From: Leadbetterella sp035299025
Lineage (GTDB): Bacteria > Bacteroidota > Bacteroidia > Cytophagales > Spirosomataceae
NCBI GenBank assembly: GCA_035299025.1
Contig: DATGXK010000007.1
Location: 1,116,001-1,180,000, forward strand
DNA length: 64,000 nucleotides
Direction of reading: 5' to 3'
Shown here: in pieces, positions 1 to 7,982 of the stretch
Numbering within the stretch: position 1 is the first letter of the stretch
How the letters are laid out: each line of letters starts with the position of its first letter
Translations under genes and position numbers: made by a program
The notes under the pieces: generated by a model
The model's database searches: none
The model's input: the letters and a program-made list of their open reading frames with translations, nothing else
Told to the model about the DNA's origin: nothing

Positions 1-1295
1 TTACCGTTCCCACAGCATTGCCTCTGGCCACGCTCTTGGCCACACTTATGTGTTTCGGAAATCTCGGTGAACATACTGAACTTACCGCGATGAAGTCTGC
101 TGGCATTCCGCTCGCTAGGCTTATAATACCCACTTTCGTTCTATCTCTCCTCGTGGCTATTGGTTCTTTTTTTTACAACAATTATGTAAATCCCTGGGCC
201 AATCTAAAAGGATATTCGTTGTTGTGGGATGTAAAAACCACAAAAATGACCCTAAATATTCAAGAAGGAATTTTCTACAAAGAGATACCTGGTTATCGAA
301 TAAAGGTTCAGAAGAAAATGCCCGATGGAAAAACTATGAAAAATGTGGTGGTTTACGACCATACTGCCAACAATGGCAACAAAAACATTACCATCGCTGA
401 CTCAGGTAAAATGTACACCATGTACAACGATAATTACTTGATTTTTGAACTTTTCAATGGCCGCAACTATATAGAACACCAAAACAGCTTTAACACCTAC
501 GACGAGACCCAGTTTACCAAAAACAATTTCAAAAAGAACAAAATTGTATTTTCACTAGAAAGTTTCGGTATCAAACGCACAAACGAGGACCAGTTTAGGT
601 ATCACGAATATATGAAAAATATAGGTGAACTTACTCAAAAGATAGATTCCACTAGAATAGAGATAAACAAAAGTGTAAAAGACCAAACGGAACAATTAAA
701 GGCACAGAATTCGTTTTTATTTAGAGCAATTCGAAAAGAAGATAGTGTAAAAGTTGCTAAAATTCTGCCGGGTCCGTGGATTAACAAAAAACTTGAAGAG
801 CTCAAAACGGGGTATCGGTCAAAAGAAACCGAAGAGTATGCTCTTTCAAACATTCAAAATCTTAAATCACAAATAGAAACCGACCTAAACATCCTTACCA
901 ACAAACAGAAAGACGTATGGCGGTCAGATGTGGAGCGTTGGCATAAGCTTACCATGGCGTTTTCATGTTTGGTTTTCTTTTTGGTAGGCTCATCCCTAGG
1001 TTCTATTATCAAAAAAGGAGGATTTGGCATGCCCGTATTGATATCCATAAGCTTTTTTATATTCTACTATGTCTTGATGCAATTGGGAGACAAATATGCC
1101 AAAGAAGGCCTGATTCCTGTGGTAGTGGGAGTTTGGATTCCGAATTTCGTACTTCTCATCATTGGTTTGTTTCTACTGCGGAAAGCTTCCAACGACGCTA
1201 GGCTTTTCGAAAATGACACTTACAACATCATTTTCTCGAAGGTTTCAAGCTTTATTACCAAAGTATTACAAAGGAAAAAAGAGTTTGCAGCTTAA
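1..1295 (+). CDS. LptF/LptG family lipopolysaccharide export permease (5' partial)
   Basis: This is the C-terminal part of a YjgP/YjgQ-type permease. It is an inner-membrane subunit of the LptBFG ABC transporter that extracts lipopolysaccharide and passes it to LptC/LptA. The frame is open from base 3 and reads straight into a conserved TVPTALPLATLLA stretch, so the true start lies before the window. A membrane segment sits near residues 33-55 (counting from base 18). A long periplasmic jellyroll-like region follows, and three membrane helices lie near 312-332, 339-358 and 371-393. That topology fits LptF/G. I cannot decide between LptF and LptG from this half. It stands just upstream of rpsO with an intervening promoter, so it is probably a separate unit. 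Confidence 0.88.
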   Translation, partial: TVPTALPLATLLATLMCFGNLGEHTELTAMKSAGIPLARLIIPTFVLSLLVAIGSFFYNNYVNPWANLKGYSLLWDVKTTKMTLNIQEGIFYKEIPGYRIKVQKKMPDGKTMKNVVVYDHTANNGNKNITIADSGKMYTMYNDNYLIFELFNGRNYIEHQNSFNTYDETQFTKNNFKKNKIVFSLESFGIKRTNEDQFRYHEYMKNIGELTQKIDSTRIEINKSVKDQTEQLKAQNSFLFRAIRKEDSVKVAKILPGPWINKKLEELKTGYRSKETEEYALSNIQNLKSQIETDLNILTNKQKDVWRSDVERWHKLTMAFSCLVFFLVGSSLGSIIKKGGFGMPVLISISFFIFYYVLMQLGDKYAKEGLIPVVVGVWIPNFVLLIIGLFLLRKASNDARLFENDTYNIIFSKVSSFITKVLQRKKEFAA

Positions 1296-1338
1296 AATAT
1301 TTTAATTATTTGATACTTAATTATTTCCAATTTAGTAT

Positions 1339-1346
1339 TATCTTTG
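1339..1346 (+). promoter_or_regulatory. Promoter -7 element upstream of rpsO
   Basis: TATCTTTG, followed by C, is an exact match to the Bacteroidota -7 consensus TAnnTTTG and lies 43 bases before the rpsO start codon. A TTTG at 1309-1312 is too far away (26 bases) to be an ideal -33 element, so the upstream half is weak. Assigned from motif and position only. Confidence 0.55.
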
Positions 1347-1389
1347 CGTTTGTTTTCATTTATTTATCATTTAATCTAGGTTAAAATCA

Positions 1390-1665
1390 ATGTATTTAAC
1401 TCCGGAAAAGAAAGAAGAGATTTTCGCATCGAAAGGTCTCATCAGAAAAGCTTCTGACACTGGTTCTGCTGAATCACAGATAGCATTATTTACCTACAGA
1501 ATTGCTCACCTTACCGAGCACTTGAAGGTTCACAAACATGATTTCTCAACACGTGCGGGACTTTTGAAGTTAGTTGGTAAGCGTCGTAGACTTTTGGATT
1601 ACCTTCAAAAGGTAGAAATTGGTCGCTACAGAGCTATCATTGCTGAATTGGGCATTCGTAAATAA
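1390..1665 (+). CDS. rpsO: 30S ribosomal protein S15
   Basis: S15 is a primary 16S rRNA-binding protein of the small-subunit platform and contributes to an intersubunit bridge. The 91-aa product has the usual S15 length and its hallmark segments: DTGSAESQIALFTYRI, LTEHLKVHKHD, and GKRRRLLDYL near the C terminus. The ATG at 1390 gives the family-standard N terminus. A strong hairpin terminator follows at once, and pnp lies downstream, the rpsO-pnp order seen in many bacteria. Here the terminator and a separate leader suggest the two are at least partly uncoupled. Confidence 0.97.
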   Translation: MYLTPEKKEEIFASKGLIRKASDTGSAESQIALFTYRIAHLTEHLKVHKHDFSTRAGLLKLVGKRRRLLDYLQKVEIGRYRAIIAELGIRK

Positions 1666-1672
1666 AAAATGA

Positions 1673-1703
1673 GGGAATCTTACTTAAAGATTCCCCTTTT
1701 TTT
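1673..1703 (+). terminator. Rho-independent terminator after rpsO
   Basis: GGGAATCTT (1673-1681) pairs perfectly with AAGATTCCC (1687-1695) around a 5-base loop, followed by a run of T at 1697-1703. It begins 8 bases after the rpsO stop codon. Confidence 0.9.
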
Positions 1704-1748
1704 CTTTAAAACAAAAATTTTCATCCCCGCGGAATAAAGGATTAAATA

Positions 1749-1773
1749 GTTGTATCAAAAGCGGAAATACAAC
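1749..1773 (+). promoter_or_regulatory. Leader hairpin in front of pnp
   Basis: GTTGTAT (1749-1755) is the exact inverse of ATACAAC (1767-1773) around an 11-base loop, ending 15 bases before the pnp start codon. In Escherichia coli pnp is autoregulated through a 5' leader hairpin. Whether this short stem plays the same role here is inference. No T run follows, so it is not a terminator. Confidence 0.35.
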
Positions 1774-1788
1774 ACTAAATTAAATTAA

Positions 1789-3930
1789 ATGTTCAACGTT
1801 TTTTCTCAAACCATCCAAATGCCGGATGGTCAAACCATTACCCTAGAAACAGGAAAATTGGCACGCCAAGCCGATGGATCAATTGTACTGAAAAGTGGTA
1901 ACCTCATGATGTTGGCAACGGTATGTGCCAACAAAGAACACAAAGAAGGTACAGACTTCCTTCCATTATCAGTTGATTATCAAGAAAAATTTGCTTCTGC
2001 GGGTAAAATCCCTGGCAGTTTCCAAAGAAGAGAAGGCAAACTTTCTGACAATGAAGTACTGATCTCAAGACTTATCGACAGAGCACTTAGACCTATTTTT
2101 CCTGAAGATTTCCACGCCGAGGTACAAGTAATGGTTACATTGCATTCCTCAGACGAAAACATACAACCAGACGCTCTAGCTGCGTTGGCGGCCTCAGCAG
2201 CTATAATGGTTTCTGATATCCCTTTTAACGGACCTATCTCAGAAGTAAGGGTTTGTAAAATAGATGGAGAATACAAAGTAAATCCACCAGTTTCTGAAAT
2301 CGAAAAAGCGGACCTCGACTTAATAGTAGCCGGAACAATCGATAGCATTTTGATGGTAGAGGGAGAAGGAAACGAAGTTTCTGAAACAGAAATGGTAGAA
2401 GCCATGAAAGTTGCTCACGATGCTATAAAAATTCAGGTTGCGGCTCAAAAAGAATTAGAAGCTAAAGTAGGTAACACTACCAAGAGAGTATACTGTCATG
2501 AAACTCATGATGAGGAACTTAAGAAAAAAATGTATACCGAGCTTTTTGACAAAGTCTATGTGGTATGTACCAACGGCGGTGGCAAAAACGAAAGAAGCGA
2601 AGGTTTTTCTAATCTCTTGAAAGAATTCAAAGAAAGTCTTCCGGAAGAAGAAAGGTCTAATCCTCTTCATAAAGTATACTTCGGAGACATCACTTACGAT
2701 GCTTCAAGAAAAATGGTTCTAGACGAAAGCAAGCGTTTAGATGGCCGTAAACTAGATGAAATACGCCCAATTGTTTGTGAGGTAGATTATTTACCTTCGG
2801 CACATGGCTCGGCTTTGTTTACAAGAGGAGAGACCCAATCACTTTCTACAACTACATTGGGTACCAAGCTAGATGAGCAAATTGTGGATCAACCAATGGT
2901 GAAAGGATATTCTCGATTCTACCTACACTACAATTTCCCTGGCTTTTCTACTGGAGAAGTAAGGCCTAACAGAGGAGTTGGAAGAAGAGAAGTAGGGCAT
3001 GGTAATCTGGCTCAGAGGTCTCTTAAGAAAGTGTTACCGCCTGACGATCAAAATCCATACACTATCCGAGTGGTGAGTGATATTCTGGAGTCCAATGGCT
3101 CATCTTCAATGGCCACTGTATGTGCGGGTTGCTTGTCATTGATGGATGCTGGTGTGCCTATCAAAGCACCTGTTTCTGGTATAGCTATGGGCTTAATTAC
3201 CGACCAAGAAAGCGGTAAATGGGCAGTTTTGTCAGATATATTAGGAGATGAAGATCACCTAGGCGATATGGACTTTAAAGTAACTGGTACCTCTAAAGGT
3301 ATAGTGGCTTGTCAAATGGACATTAAAATAGGCGGTTTGTCTTTCGATATAATCGAAAAAGCACTTAACCAAGCCAAAGATGGCCGTTTACATATATTAG
3401 GAAAAATGACCGAGGTAATCGAAAAACCTAATGCCGACCTTAAACCACATGCTCCAAGAGCACATACTATCATTATCGAAAGAGAACTGATTGGTGCTGT
3501 AATTGGACCTGGTGGTAAAGTTGTTCAAGAAATTCAAAGAGAATCTGGAGCAACTGTAAACATTGAAGAAAAAGACAATAAAGGCTACATATCAATATTT
3601 GCTACCAACGGCGAAAGTATGAATGCCGCTCGTAAGAGAATTGAGGGTATCGTAAAAATGCCTGAGGTAGGAGAGGTTTACGAGTCTGTTGTGAAATCAA
3701 TTCAGCCTTTTGGAGCTTTCTGCGAATTTTTACCCGGAAAAGAAGGTCTTCTTCATATTTCTGAAATTAGCTGGGAGCGTCTTCCAAGTATGGACGGTGT
3801 CTTGAAAGAAGGCGACCAACTTCAAGTAAAACTGACAGAAGTAGACAAGAAAACCGGAAAATATAGGTTGTCAAGAAAGGTTTTATTGCCAAGACCTCCT
3901 AGAGAGGAAAAACCTAAGACTGAACAATAA
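1789..3930 (+). CDS. pnp: Polyribonucleotide nucleotidyltransferase (PNPase)
   Basis: PNPase is a phosphorolytic 3'-5' exoribonuclease that acts as a ring-shaped trimer in RNA turnover. The 713-aa length and domain order are canonical. There are two RNase PH-like domains, the second carrying the FTRGETQ motif and the region of the active-site aspartates (around SDILGDEDHLGDMDFKVTG). A KH domain starts near residue 564 with IGPGGKVVQEI, and an S1 domain starts near 629 with a FGAFCEFLPGKEGLLHIS segment. A short tail of about 20 residues ends the protein. The ATG at 1789 gives the usual start. It follows rpsO and its terminator and precedes rpoD. Confidence 0.97.
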   Translation: MFNVFSQTIQMPDGQTITLETGKLARQADGSIVLKSGNLMMLATVCANKEHKEGTDFLPLSVDYQEKFASAGKIPGSFQRREGKLSDNEVLISRLIDRALRPIFPEDFHAEVQVMVTLHSSDENIQPDALAALAASAAIMVSDIPFNGPISEVRVCKIDGEYKVNPPVSEIEKADLDLIVAGTIDSILMVEGEGNEVSETEMVEAMKVAHDAIKIQVAAQKELEAKVGNTTKRVYCHETHDEELKKKMYTELFDKVYVVCTNGGGKNERSEGFSNLLKEFKESLPEEERSNPLHKVYFGDITYDASRKMVLDESKRLDGRKLDEIRPIVCEVDYLPSAHGSALFTRGETQSLSTTTLGTKLDEQIVDQPMVKGYSRFYLHYNFPGFSTGEVRPNRGVGRREVGHGNLAQRSLKKVLPPDDQNPYTIRVVSDILESNGSSSMATVCAGCLSLMDAGVPIKAPVSGIAMGLITDQESGKWAVLSDILGDEDHLGDMDFKVTGTSKGIVACQMDIKIGGLSFDIIEKALNQAKDGRLHILGKMTEVIEKPNADLKPHAPRAHTIIIERELIGAVIGPGGKVVQEIQRESGATVNIEEKDNKGYISIFATNGESMNAARKRIEGIVKMPEVGEVYESVVKSIQPFGAFCEFLPGKEGLLHISEISWERLPSMDGVLKEGDQLQVKLTEVDKKTGKYRLSRKVLLPRPPREEKPKTEQ

Positions 3931-3968
3931 TAAACTTTTGTTTGTTGTTCTAAGTAATCAGGAAAAAT

Positions 3969-3990
3969 GTCTAATAATTAGACTTTTATT
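3969..3990 (+). terminator. Weak hairpin between pnp and rpoD
   Basis: GTCTAA (3969-3974) and TTAGAC (3978-3983) form a 6-bp stem with a 3-base loop, followed by TTTTATT. The stem is short and AT-rich, so it is a weak or partial terminator at best. Confidence 0.35.
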
Positions 3991-4013
3991 AATTTAAAAA
4001 TTGATTTCATAAA

Positions 4014-4877
4014 ATGAGACAGCTCAAAATAAGCAAACAAATCACCAACAGAGAGAGTCAATCTCTTGATAAATACCTTCAGGAAATCGGAAAAGTTGAC
4101 CTTTTAACTCCCGATGAAGAAGTTATTTTGGCTCAGAAAATCAGGGATGGAGATCAGTTATCTCTTGAAAGATTAACCAAAGCCAACTTGAGATTTGTGG
4201 TTTCAGTTGCGAAACAATATCAAAACCAAGGTCTTTCGCTTGGAGACCTCATAAATGAAGGAAATTTAGGTCTTATAAAAGCTGCTCAAAGATTTGATGA
4301 AACCAGAGGTTTTAAGTTTATTTCTTATGCCGTTTGGTGGATTCGTCAGAGTATCCTACAGGCCTTGGCCGAGCAGTCAAGAATCGTAAGATTGCCATTG
4401 AACAGGGTTGGTTCTTTGAACAAAATTTCGAAAACATTCTCTGAATTGGAGCAAAAATTCGAAAGAGAGCCTTCTCCCGAAGAACTTGCAGAAGTTTTGG
4501 AAATCTCTGCCAATGAAGTAGTAGATACCATGAAAATTTCTGGTAGACACGTATCGGTAGATGCTCCATTTGTACAAGGAGAAGAAAACAGCCTTTTAGA
4601 CGTATTAGAAAACGATACGGAAATCAGACCTGACCAGGAGCTCATGAACGACTCACTGAGAAGAGAGGTATTAAGAGCACTTTCTACCCTTACTCAAAGA
4701 GAAGCTGAGGTTATTATGTTCTACTTTGGTTTAAATGGTGAGCAAGCCATGACCCTCGAAGAAATAGGTGAGAAGTTTAACCTAACCAGAGAAAGAGTAA
4801 GACAAATAAAAGAGAAGGCCATCCGAAGGCTAAGACAAACCTCTAGAAGTAAAGCTCTAAAAGCTTATTTAGGATAA
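4014..4877 (+). CDS. rpoD: Primary RNA polymerase sigma factor (SigA/RpoD type)
   Basis: This is the housekeeping sigma factor that directs RNA polymerase to promoters. At 287 aa it has the short architecture typical of Bacteroidota primary sigmas, without region 1.1. Region 1.2 starts at ESQSLDKYLQEIG. Region 2 contains NLRFVVSVAKQYQNQGLSLG and the -10 reading and melting segment GFKFISYAVWWIRQSI. Region 3 follows, and region 4.2 has the helix-turn-helix MTLEEIGEKFNLTRERVRQIK. The TAnnTTTG elements seen throughout the window are the promoter class this subgroup of sigma is known to use. A strong terminator follows directly, ending the unit. Confidence 0.95.
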   Translation: MRQLKISKQITNRESQSLDKYLQEIGKVDLLTPDEEVILAQKIRDGDQLSLERLTKANLRFVVSVAKQYQNQGLSLGDLINEGNLGLIKAAQRFDETRGFKFISYAVWWIRQSILQALAEQSRIVRLPLNRVGSLNKISKTFSELEQKFEREPSPEELAEVLEISANEVVDTMKISGRHVSVDAPFVQGEENSLLDVLENDTEIRPDQELMNDSLRREVLRALSTLTQREAEVIMFYFGLNGEQAMTLEEIGEKFNLTRERVRQIKEKAIRRLRQTSRSKALKAYLG

Positions 4878-4880
4878 AAA

Positions 4881-4915
4881 AAAAAGAGGTTCAATTTTTG
4901 AACCTCTTTTTTTTC
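4881..4915 (+). terminator. Rho-independent terminator after rpoD
   Basis: A 14-bp perfect stem (4881-4894 with 4898-4911) with a 3-base loop is flanked by an A run and a T run. It begins 3 bases after the rpoD stop codon and could work in both directions. Confidence 0.93.
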
Positions 4916-4930
4916 GGAAAACATTAGGTA

Positions 4931-4938
4931 TAGATTTG
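4931..4938 (+). promoter_or_regulatory. Promoter -7 element of the parA-parB unit
   Basis: TAGATTTG followed by C fits TAnnTTTG exactly and lies 43 bases before the ParA-like start codon, just after the rpoD terminator. No clear TTTG -33 element is found at the expected spacing. Confidence 0.5.
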
Positions 4939-4981
4939 CGGTTTGAAAAGATTTGAACCAACTTTGTGATTATTTTTAAGA

Positions 4982-5644
4982 ATGGCGAACAAAATAGGAA
5001 TTTACAGTATAGAAAAAAACTGTGGAAAAACCACCACCGCAGTTTTTCTGGCAGAAAGTTTTGCAACTTTGAGTTCAAATGTGTTGGTTGTAGATCTTGA
5101 CATTACTAACCGTTGCCAAGACTTTTTAAAAATTCGAAATTCTGAAAAATACATCCCTCAACAAGTCAAAATAGCTCAGTCGTCTTGGAAATATCTTCAT
5201 ATTGGCCAGGAAATAGATTGGTTTTCCGAAAAGATTGAAGAATACGATGCAGAATATGATTACATAATTTTTGACTTTCCGTCTTATGAATCTGATAATA
5301 ACACCGAAATCTTAAAATTACTTAATGGCATAATTATCCCCATAGAATGTGAGTTTTATGGTATTGAACAATTGAATATAACAATAGAAAAAATATTAAC
5401 TGTAGAAAGCCTAAAAATTGACGGTATTCTTCTTACAAAATACGATGAGAAGAACCAAATTATGCCTAAATTCATAAAGTTCATTCGTGAAAATTTTTCG
5501 GATTTAGTGTACGATACAATCATTTCAAGAAATTATTACTTAGGTTTACCTCATTTGACCGTCGAAAACCTCAATAATTATATTCCAAATTTGGGTTTTG
5601 CCGATTACCTTAAACTAGCCAACGAAATACAAAATGATAAATAA
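4982..5644 (+). CDS. parA: Divergent ParA/Soj-type partition ATPase
   Basis: This is a ParA/MinD-superfamily protein encoded directly upstream of parB, overlapping it by 11 bases. It presumably takes part in chromosome origin partitioning. The Soj framework is recognisable: CGKTTTAVFLA near residue 14, VLVVDLD near 37, YDYIIFDFPS near 89, IIIPIECEFYGIEQL near 113, and a C-terminal GFADYLKLANEI. It is unusually short (220 aa against about 255) because the segment between the Walker A and switch II regions is reduced. The deviant Walker A signature KGGxGKTT reads EKNCGKTT, so the signature lysine position is Glu and both glycines are changed. Altered nucleotide hydrolysis is inference. An orphan ParA-like protein with a changed role is the alternative. 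Confidence 0.82.
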   Translation: MANKIGIYSIEKNCGKTTTAVFLAESFATLSSNVLVVDLDITNRCQDFLKIRNSEKYIPQQVKIAQSSWKYLHIGQEIDWFSEKIEEYDAEYDYIIFDFPSYESDNNTEILKLLNGIIIPIECEFYGIEQLNITIEKILTVESLKIDGILLTKYDEKNQIMPKFIKFIRENFSDLVYDTIISRNYYLGLPHLTVENLNNYIPNLGFADYLKLANEIQNDK

Positions 5645-6512
5645 AAAAAGGATGGGTTTGGGACGAGGTCTGGGAGCTTTGTTGCCAGAGAAAGAGTCGG
5701 AAGAAACAGAATCGTTGAACCACGAAAGCTACGAAATAAGCGTAGATGCCATCGAGACGAACCCATATCAACCCAGAACTAACTTCGACCACGACGCCTT
5801 GATAGAATTGAAAGAGTCTATTCAAGTTCAAGGAATTATACAGCCCATAACAGTCAGAAAATTTGCAAATGGCTACCAGCTTATTTCAGGCGAAAGAAGG
5901 TTGCAAGCCTCCAAACTAGCAGGGCTGACAAAAATACCGGCGTATATAAGAGAGGCCACAGACCAGCAAATGCTGGAAATGGGCCTAATCGAAAACATTC
6001 AACGAGAGAACCTAAACCCAATGGAGGTTGCTTTGGCCTACCAGAGGCTTCTTAAAGAATGTAATATCAAGCAAGAGGAACTGGGCTCGAGAGTCGGTAA
6101 AGATAGAACGACCGTCAATAACTACCTCAGGCTGTTGAATTTACCAAGTATAATTCAAAATGGACTAGCCGAAAAGAAACTTAGTATGGGGCATGCCAGA
6201 GCTTTGTTAGGAATTGATAATGATGATATTCTGTTAAGAACTTATCAAGAAATCATAAACAAGGAAATTTCTGTAAGAAAGGTTGAGGAATTGGTACGTG
6301 AACTGAATGCTGGTTCGAAATCAAAGAAAATAAATGAAAGTACGTCTCAGAAATCACCAAAATTCGTTTTGGAAGATTTGCAGACTCGACTTTCTCAATT
6401 ATTTAGCAAAAAAGTGGCTGTAGTAGCAGATGCTAAGTCGAAAGGCGAAATAAAAATTCCTTTTGGCTCAAAAGAAGAACTAGAGGAGATTATTAGAAAA
6501 CTAAAAAAATAG
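5634..6512 (+). CDS. parB: ParB/Spo0J chromosome-partitioning protein
   Basis: ParB binds centromere-like parS sites and spreads as a CTP-dependent clamp, loading SMC and acting with ParA. The 292-aa protein starts with the conserved GLGRGLGALLP N-terminal peptide that stimulates the ParA ATPase. It carries the ParB/Srx domain with NPYQPR and the nucleotide-binding GERRLQASKLAG, then IENIQRENLNPMEVALAYQRL and a KorB-like helix-turn-helix (EELGSRVGKDRTTVNNYLRLL). A C-terminal dimerisation region closes it. The N-terminal ParA-interacting peptide is intact although its neighbour ParA is divergent. I did not find a perfect 16-bp parS site in the window, but this was a visual check only. Confidence 0.95.
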   Translation: MINKKRMGLGRGLGALLPEKESEETESLNHESYEISVDAIETNPYQPRTNFDHDALIELKESIQVQGIIQPITVRKFANGYQLISGERRLQASKLAGLTKIPAYIREATDQQMLEMGLIENIQRENLNPMEVALAYQRLLKECNIKQEELGSRVGKDRTTVNNYLRLLNLPSIIQNGLAEKKLSMGHARALLGIDNDDILLRTYQEIINKEISVRKVEELVRELNAGSKSKKINESTSQKSPKFVLEDLQTRLSQLFSKKVAVVADAKSKGEIKIPFGSKEELEEIIRKLKK

Positions 6513-6521
6513 ACTTCGGTA

Positions 6522-7223
6522 TTGATTATTCTTCAGAAATATACTTTTGTATTTGTCTTTTTGCTTTTTCTTGCAAAAGTAAATTTTTCTATGGCTCAAA
6601 GAGATAGTCTGGCGAATGAAAAATCTCAGAAGATCCTAAAAACCGATAGTACAGCAAAAAAAACAACGCCATTTGACACTGCAAGAGGAGCAAGGCTAAA
6701 GAGTTTTGGGAAAAACTCGAAGTTCATTTTTAGAAAAACCTTTGGTATTGATACACTGACTCAAAAAGAAATCCCCAAAATAGCATTTGTTCGATCAATG
6801 GTCTTTCCTGGTTGGGGACAAATTACGAATAAAAGTTACATAAAATTACCTCTCATTTATGGAGCTGCTGGAGTTGGCGTATATTATATTATTAAAAACG
6901 ATAAATCCTATACTGAATTCAAAGGATACATTAATGAAATGCAAAAACTACCATCCAATGCAAAGAAAGAGTGGCAAATAAAAGATGTAGGGCCGTTTTA
7001 CTCTATAACCTTGCATGTAACCGCAGCCAATCAGTATCGTAGATACAAACAGCTGAGTGTGGTTGGAATGGGCTTAGGTTGGTTACTTTTTGCAATTGAG
7101 GCCAATGTACACGCACACCTTAAATCTTTTGATGTATCTAGAGATATCTCTTTGAGAATATCTCCAAGTATTTTAGAACAAAACCAAACTATGGGCTTTA
7201 AAATGGCCTTTAATTTTAAATAA
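6522..7223 (+). CDS. DUF5683-family membrane protein
   Basis: This is a 233-aa protein with an N-terminal signal or membrane segment (residues 6-25, ending at FSMAQ) and a low-complexity linker. The family core RSMVFPGWGQITNKSYIKLP is followed by hydrophobic segments near residues 110-122 and 180-195. The family has no assigned biochemical function. In many Bacteroidota it lies between parB and dapB, exactly as here, 9 bases after parB and 2 bases before dapB. Translation must begin at TTG 6522, because no ATG or GTG precedes the signal segment in frame. Membrane association is seen in the sequence; any role in envelope or division is unknown. Confidence 0.78.
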   Translation: MIILQKYTFVFVFLLFLAKVNFSMAQRDSLANEKSQKILKTDSTAKKTTPFDTARGARLKSFGKNSKFIFRKTFGIDTLTQKEIPKIAFVRSMVFPGWGQITNKSYIKLPLIYGAAGVGVYYIIKNDKSYTEFKGYINEMQKLPSNAKKEWQIKDVGPFYSITLHVTAANQYRRYKQLSVVGMGLGWLLFAIEANVHAHLKSFDVSRDISLRISPSILEQNQTMGFKMAFNFK

Positions 7224-7225
7224 AA

Positions 7226-7942
7226 ATGAGAATTGCACTTTTGGGATATGGCAAAATGGGAAAAGCTATCGAAAAAGTGGCTTTGGAAAGAGGCCACGAG
7301 GTAGTTTTTAAAATTGACCTTAATAATGCTGATGAAAAACAAAATATCAACAAGGAAAATGTAGATGTGGTAATCGAATTTAGTTCACCACATTCGGCCT
7401 ACTCAAATCTTGAATTTTGTATGAAAAAGGGCCTGAAAACTGTTTGCGGCACCACAGGTTGGTTAGATTCGAGACTCGAAATTGAGCAGCTATGCCAAAC
7501 TAACGGAGCCGGTTTTTTCTATGCCAGCAATTACAGTATAGGAGTGAATCTGTTCTTTAAGATTAATGAGCTTCTCGCAAAACTTATGGCTCCTCACAGT
7601 CAATACGAAATATTTACCAGCGAAATTCACCATACAGAAAAACTGGATGCTCCAAGCGGTACTGCAATTACCATTGCCGAGGGAATAATGAAAAATTATG
7701 ATTCTAAAAAGAAATGGGTCAATAATCAAATCGCGGCAAAAGATGAACTGGCCATTTGGTCGTCTAGAGAAGGGAAAATCCCTGGCACTCATGCTGTAAA
7801 ATATATTAGCGAAATTGATGAAATCGAAATAAAGCATACTGCATATACCCGAATGGGCTTTGCCTTAGGAGCAGTCCTAGCCGCAGAATGGATTAATGAT
7901 AAAGTTGGTGTGTACGGAATGAACGACCTACTGAGTATGTAA
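7226..7942 (+). CDS. dapB: 4-hydroxy-tetrahydrodipicolinate reductase
   Basis: DapB reduces the DapA product to tetrahydrodipicolinate with NAD(P)H, in the lysine and meso-diaminopimelate branch that feeds peptidoglycan. The 238-aa protein has the Rossmann motif GYGKMGKAIE at residues 7-16, VIEFSSPHSA, CGTTGW, and the catalytic and substrate-binding segment EIHHTEKLDAPSGTA with its paired His and Lys. It is translated 2 bases after the DUF5683 gene and ends the parAB unit at a strong bidirectional terminator. DapD, which uses the DapB product, is encoded alone about 12 kb away. Confidence 0.96.
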   Translation: MRIALLGYGKMGKAIEKVALERGHEVVFKIDLNNADEKQNINKENVDVVIEFSSPHSAYSNLEFCMKKGLKTVCGTTGWLDSRLEIEQLCQTNGAGFFYASNYSIGVNLFFKINELLAKLMAPHSQYEIFTSEIHHTEKLDAPSGTAITIAEGIMKNYDSKKKWVNNQIAAKDELAIWSSREGKIPGTHAVKYISEIDEIEIKHTAYTRMGFALGAVLAAEWINDKVGVYGMNDLLSM

Positions 7943-7980
7943 AAAAAAACAAGGCCAGAAATATTTCTGGCCTTGTTTTC
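7941..7980. terminator. Bidirectional terminator between dapB and the M61 peptidase gene
   Basis: Positions 7949-7962 and 7963-7976 form a perfect 28-base palindrome, extended by an A run before and a T run after. It fills the gap between two convergent stop codons, so it can end transcription from both sides. Confidence 0.93.
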
Positions 7981-7982
7981 TG

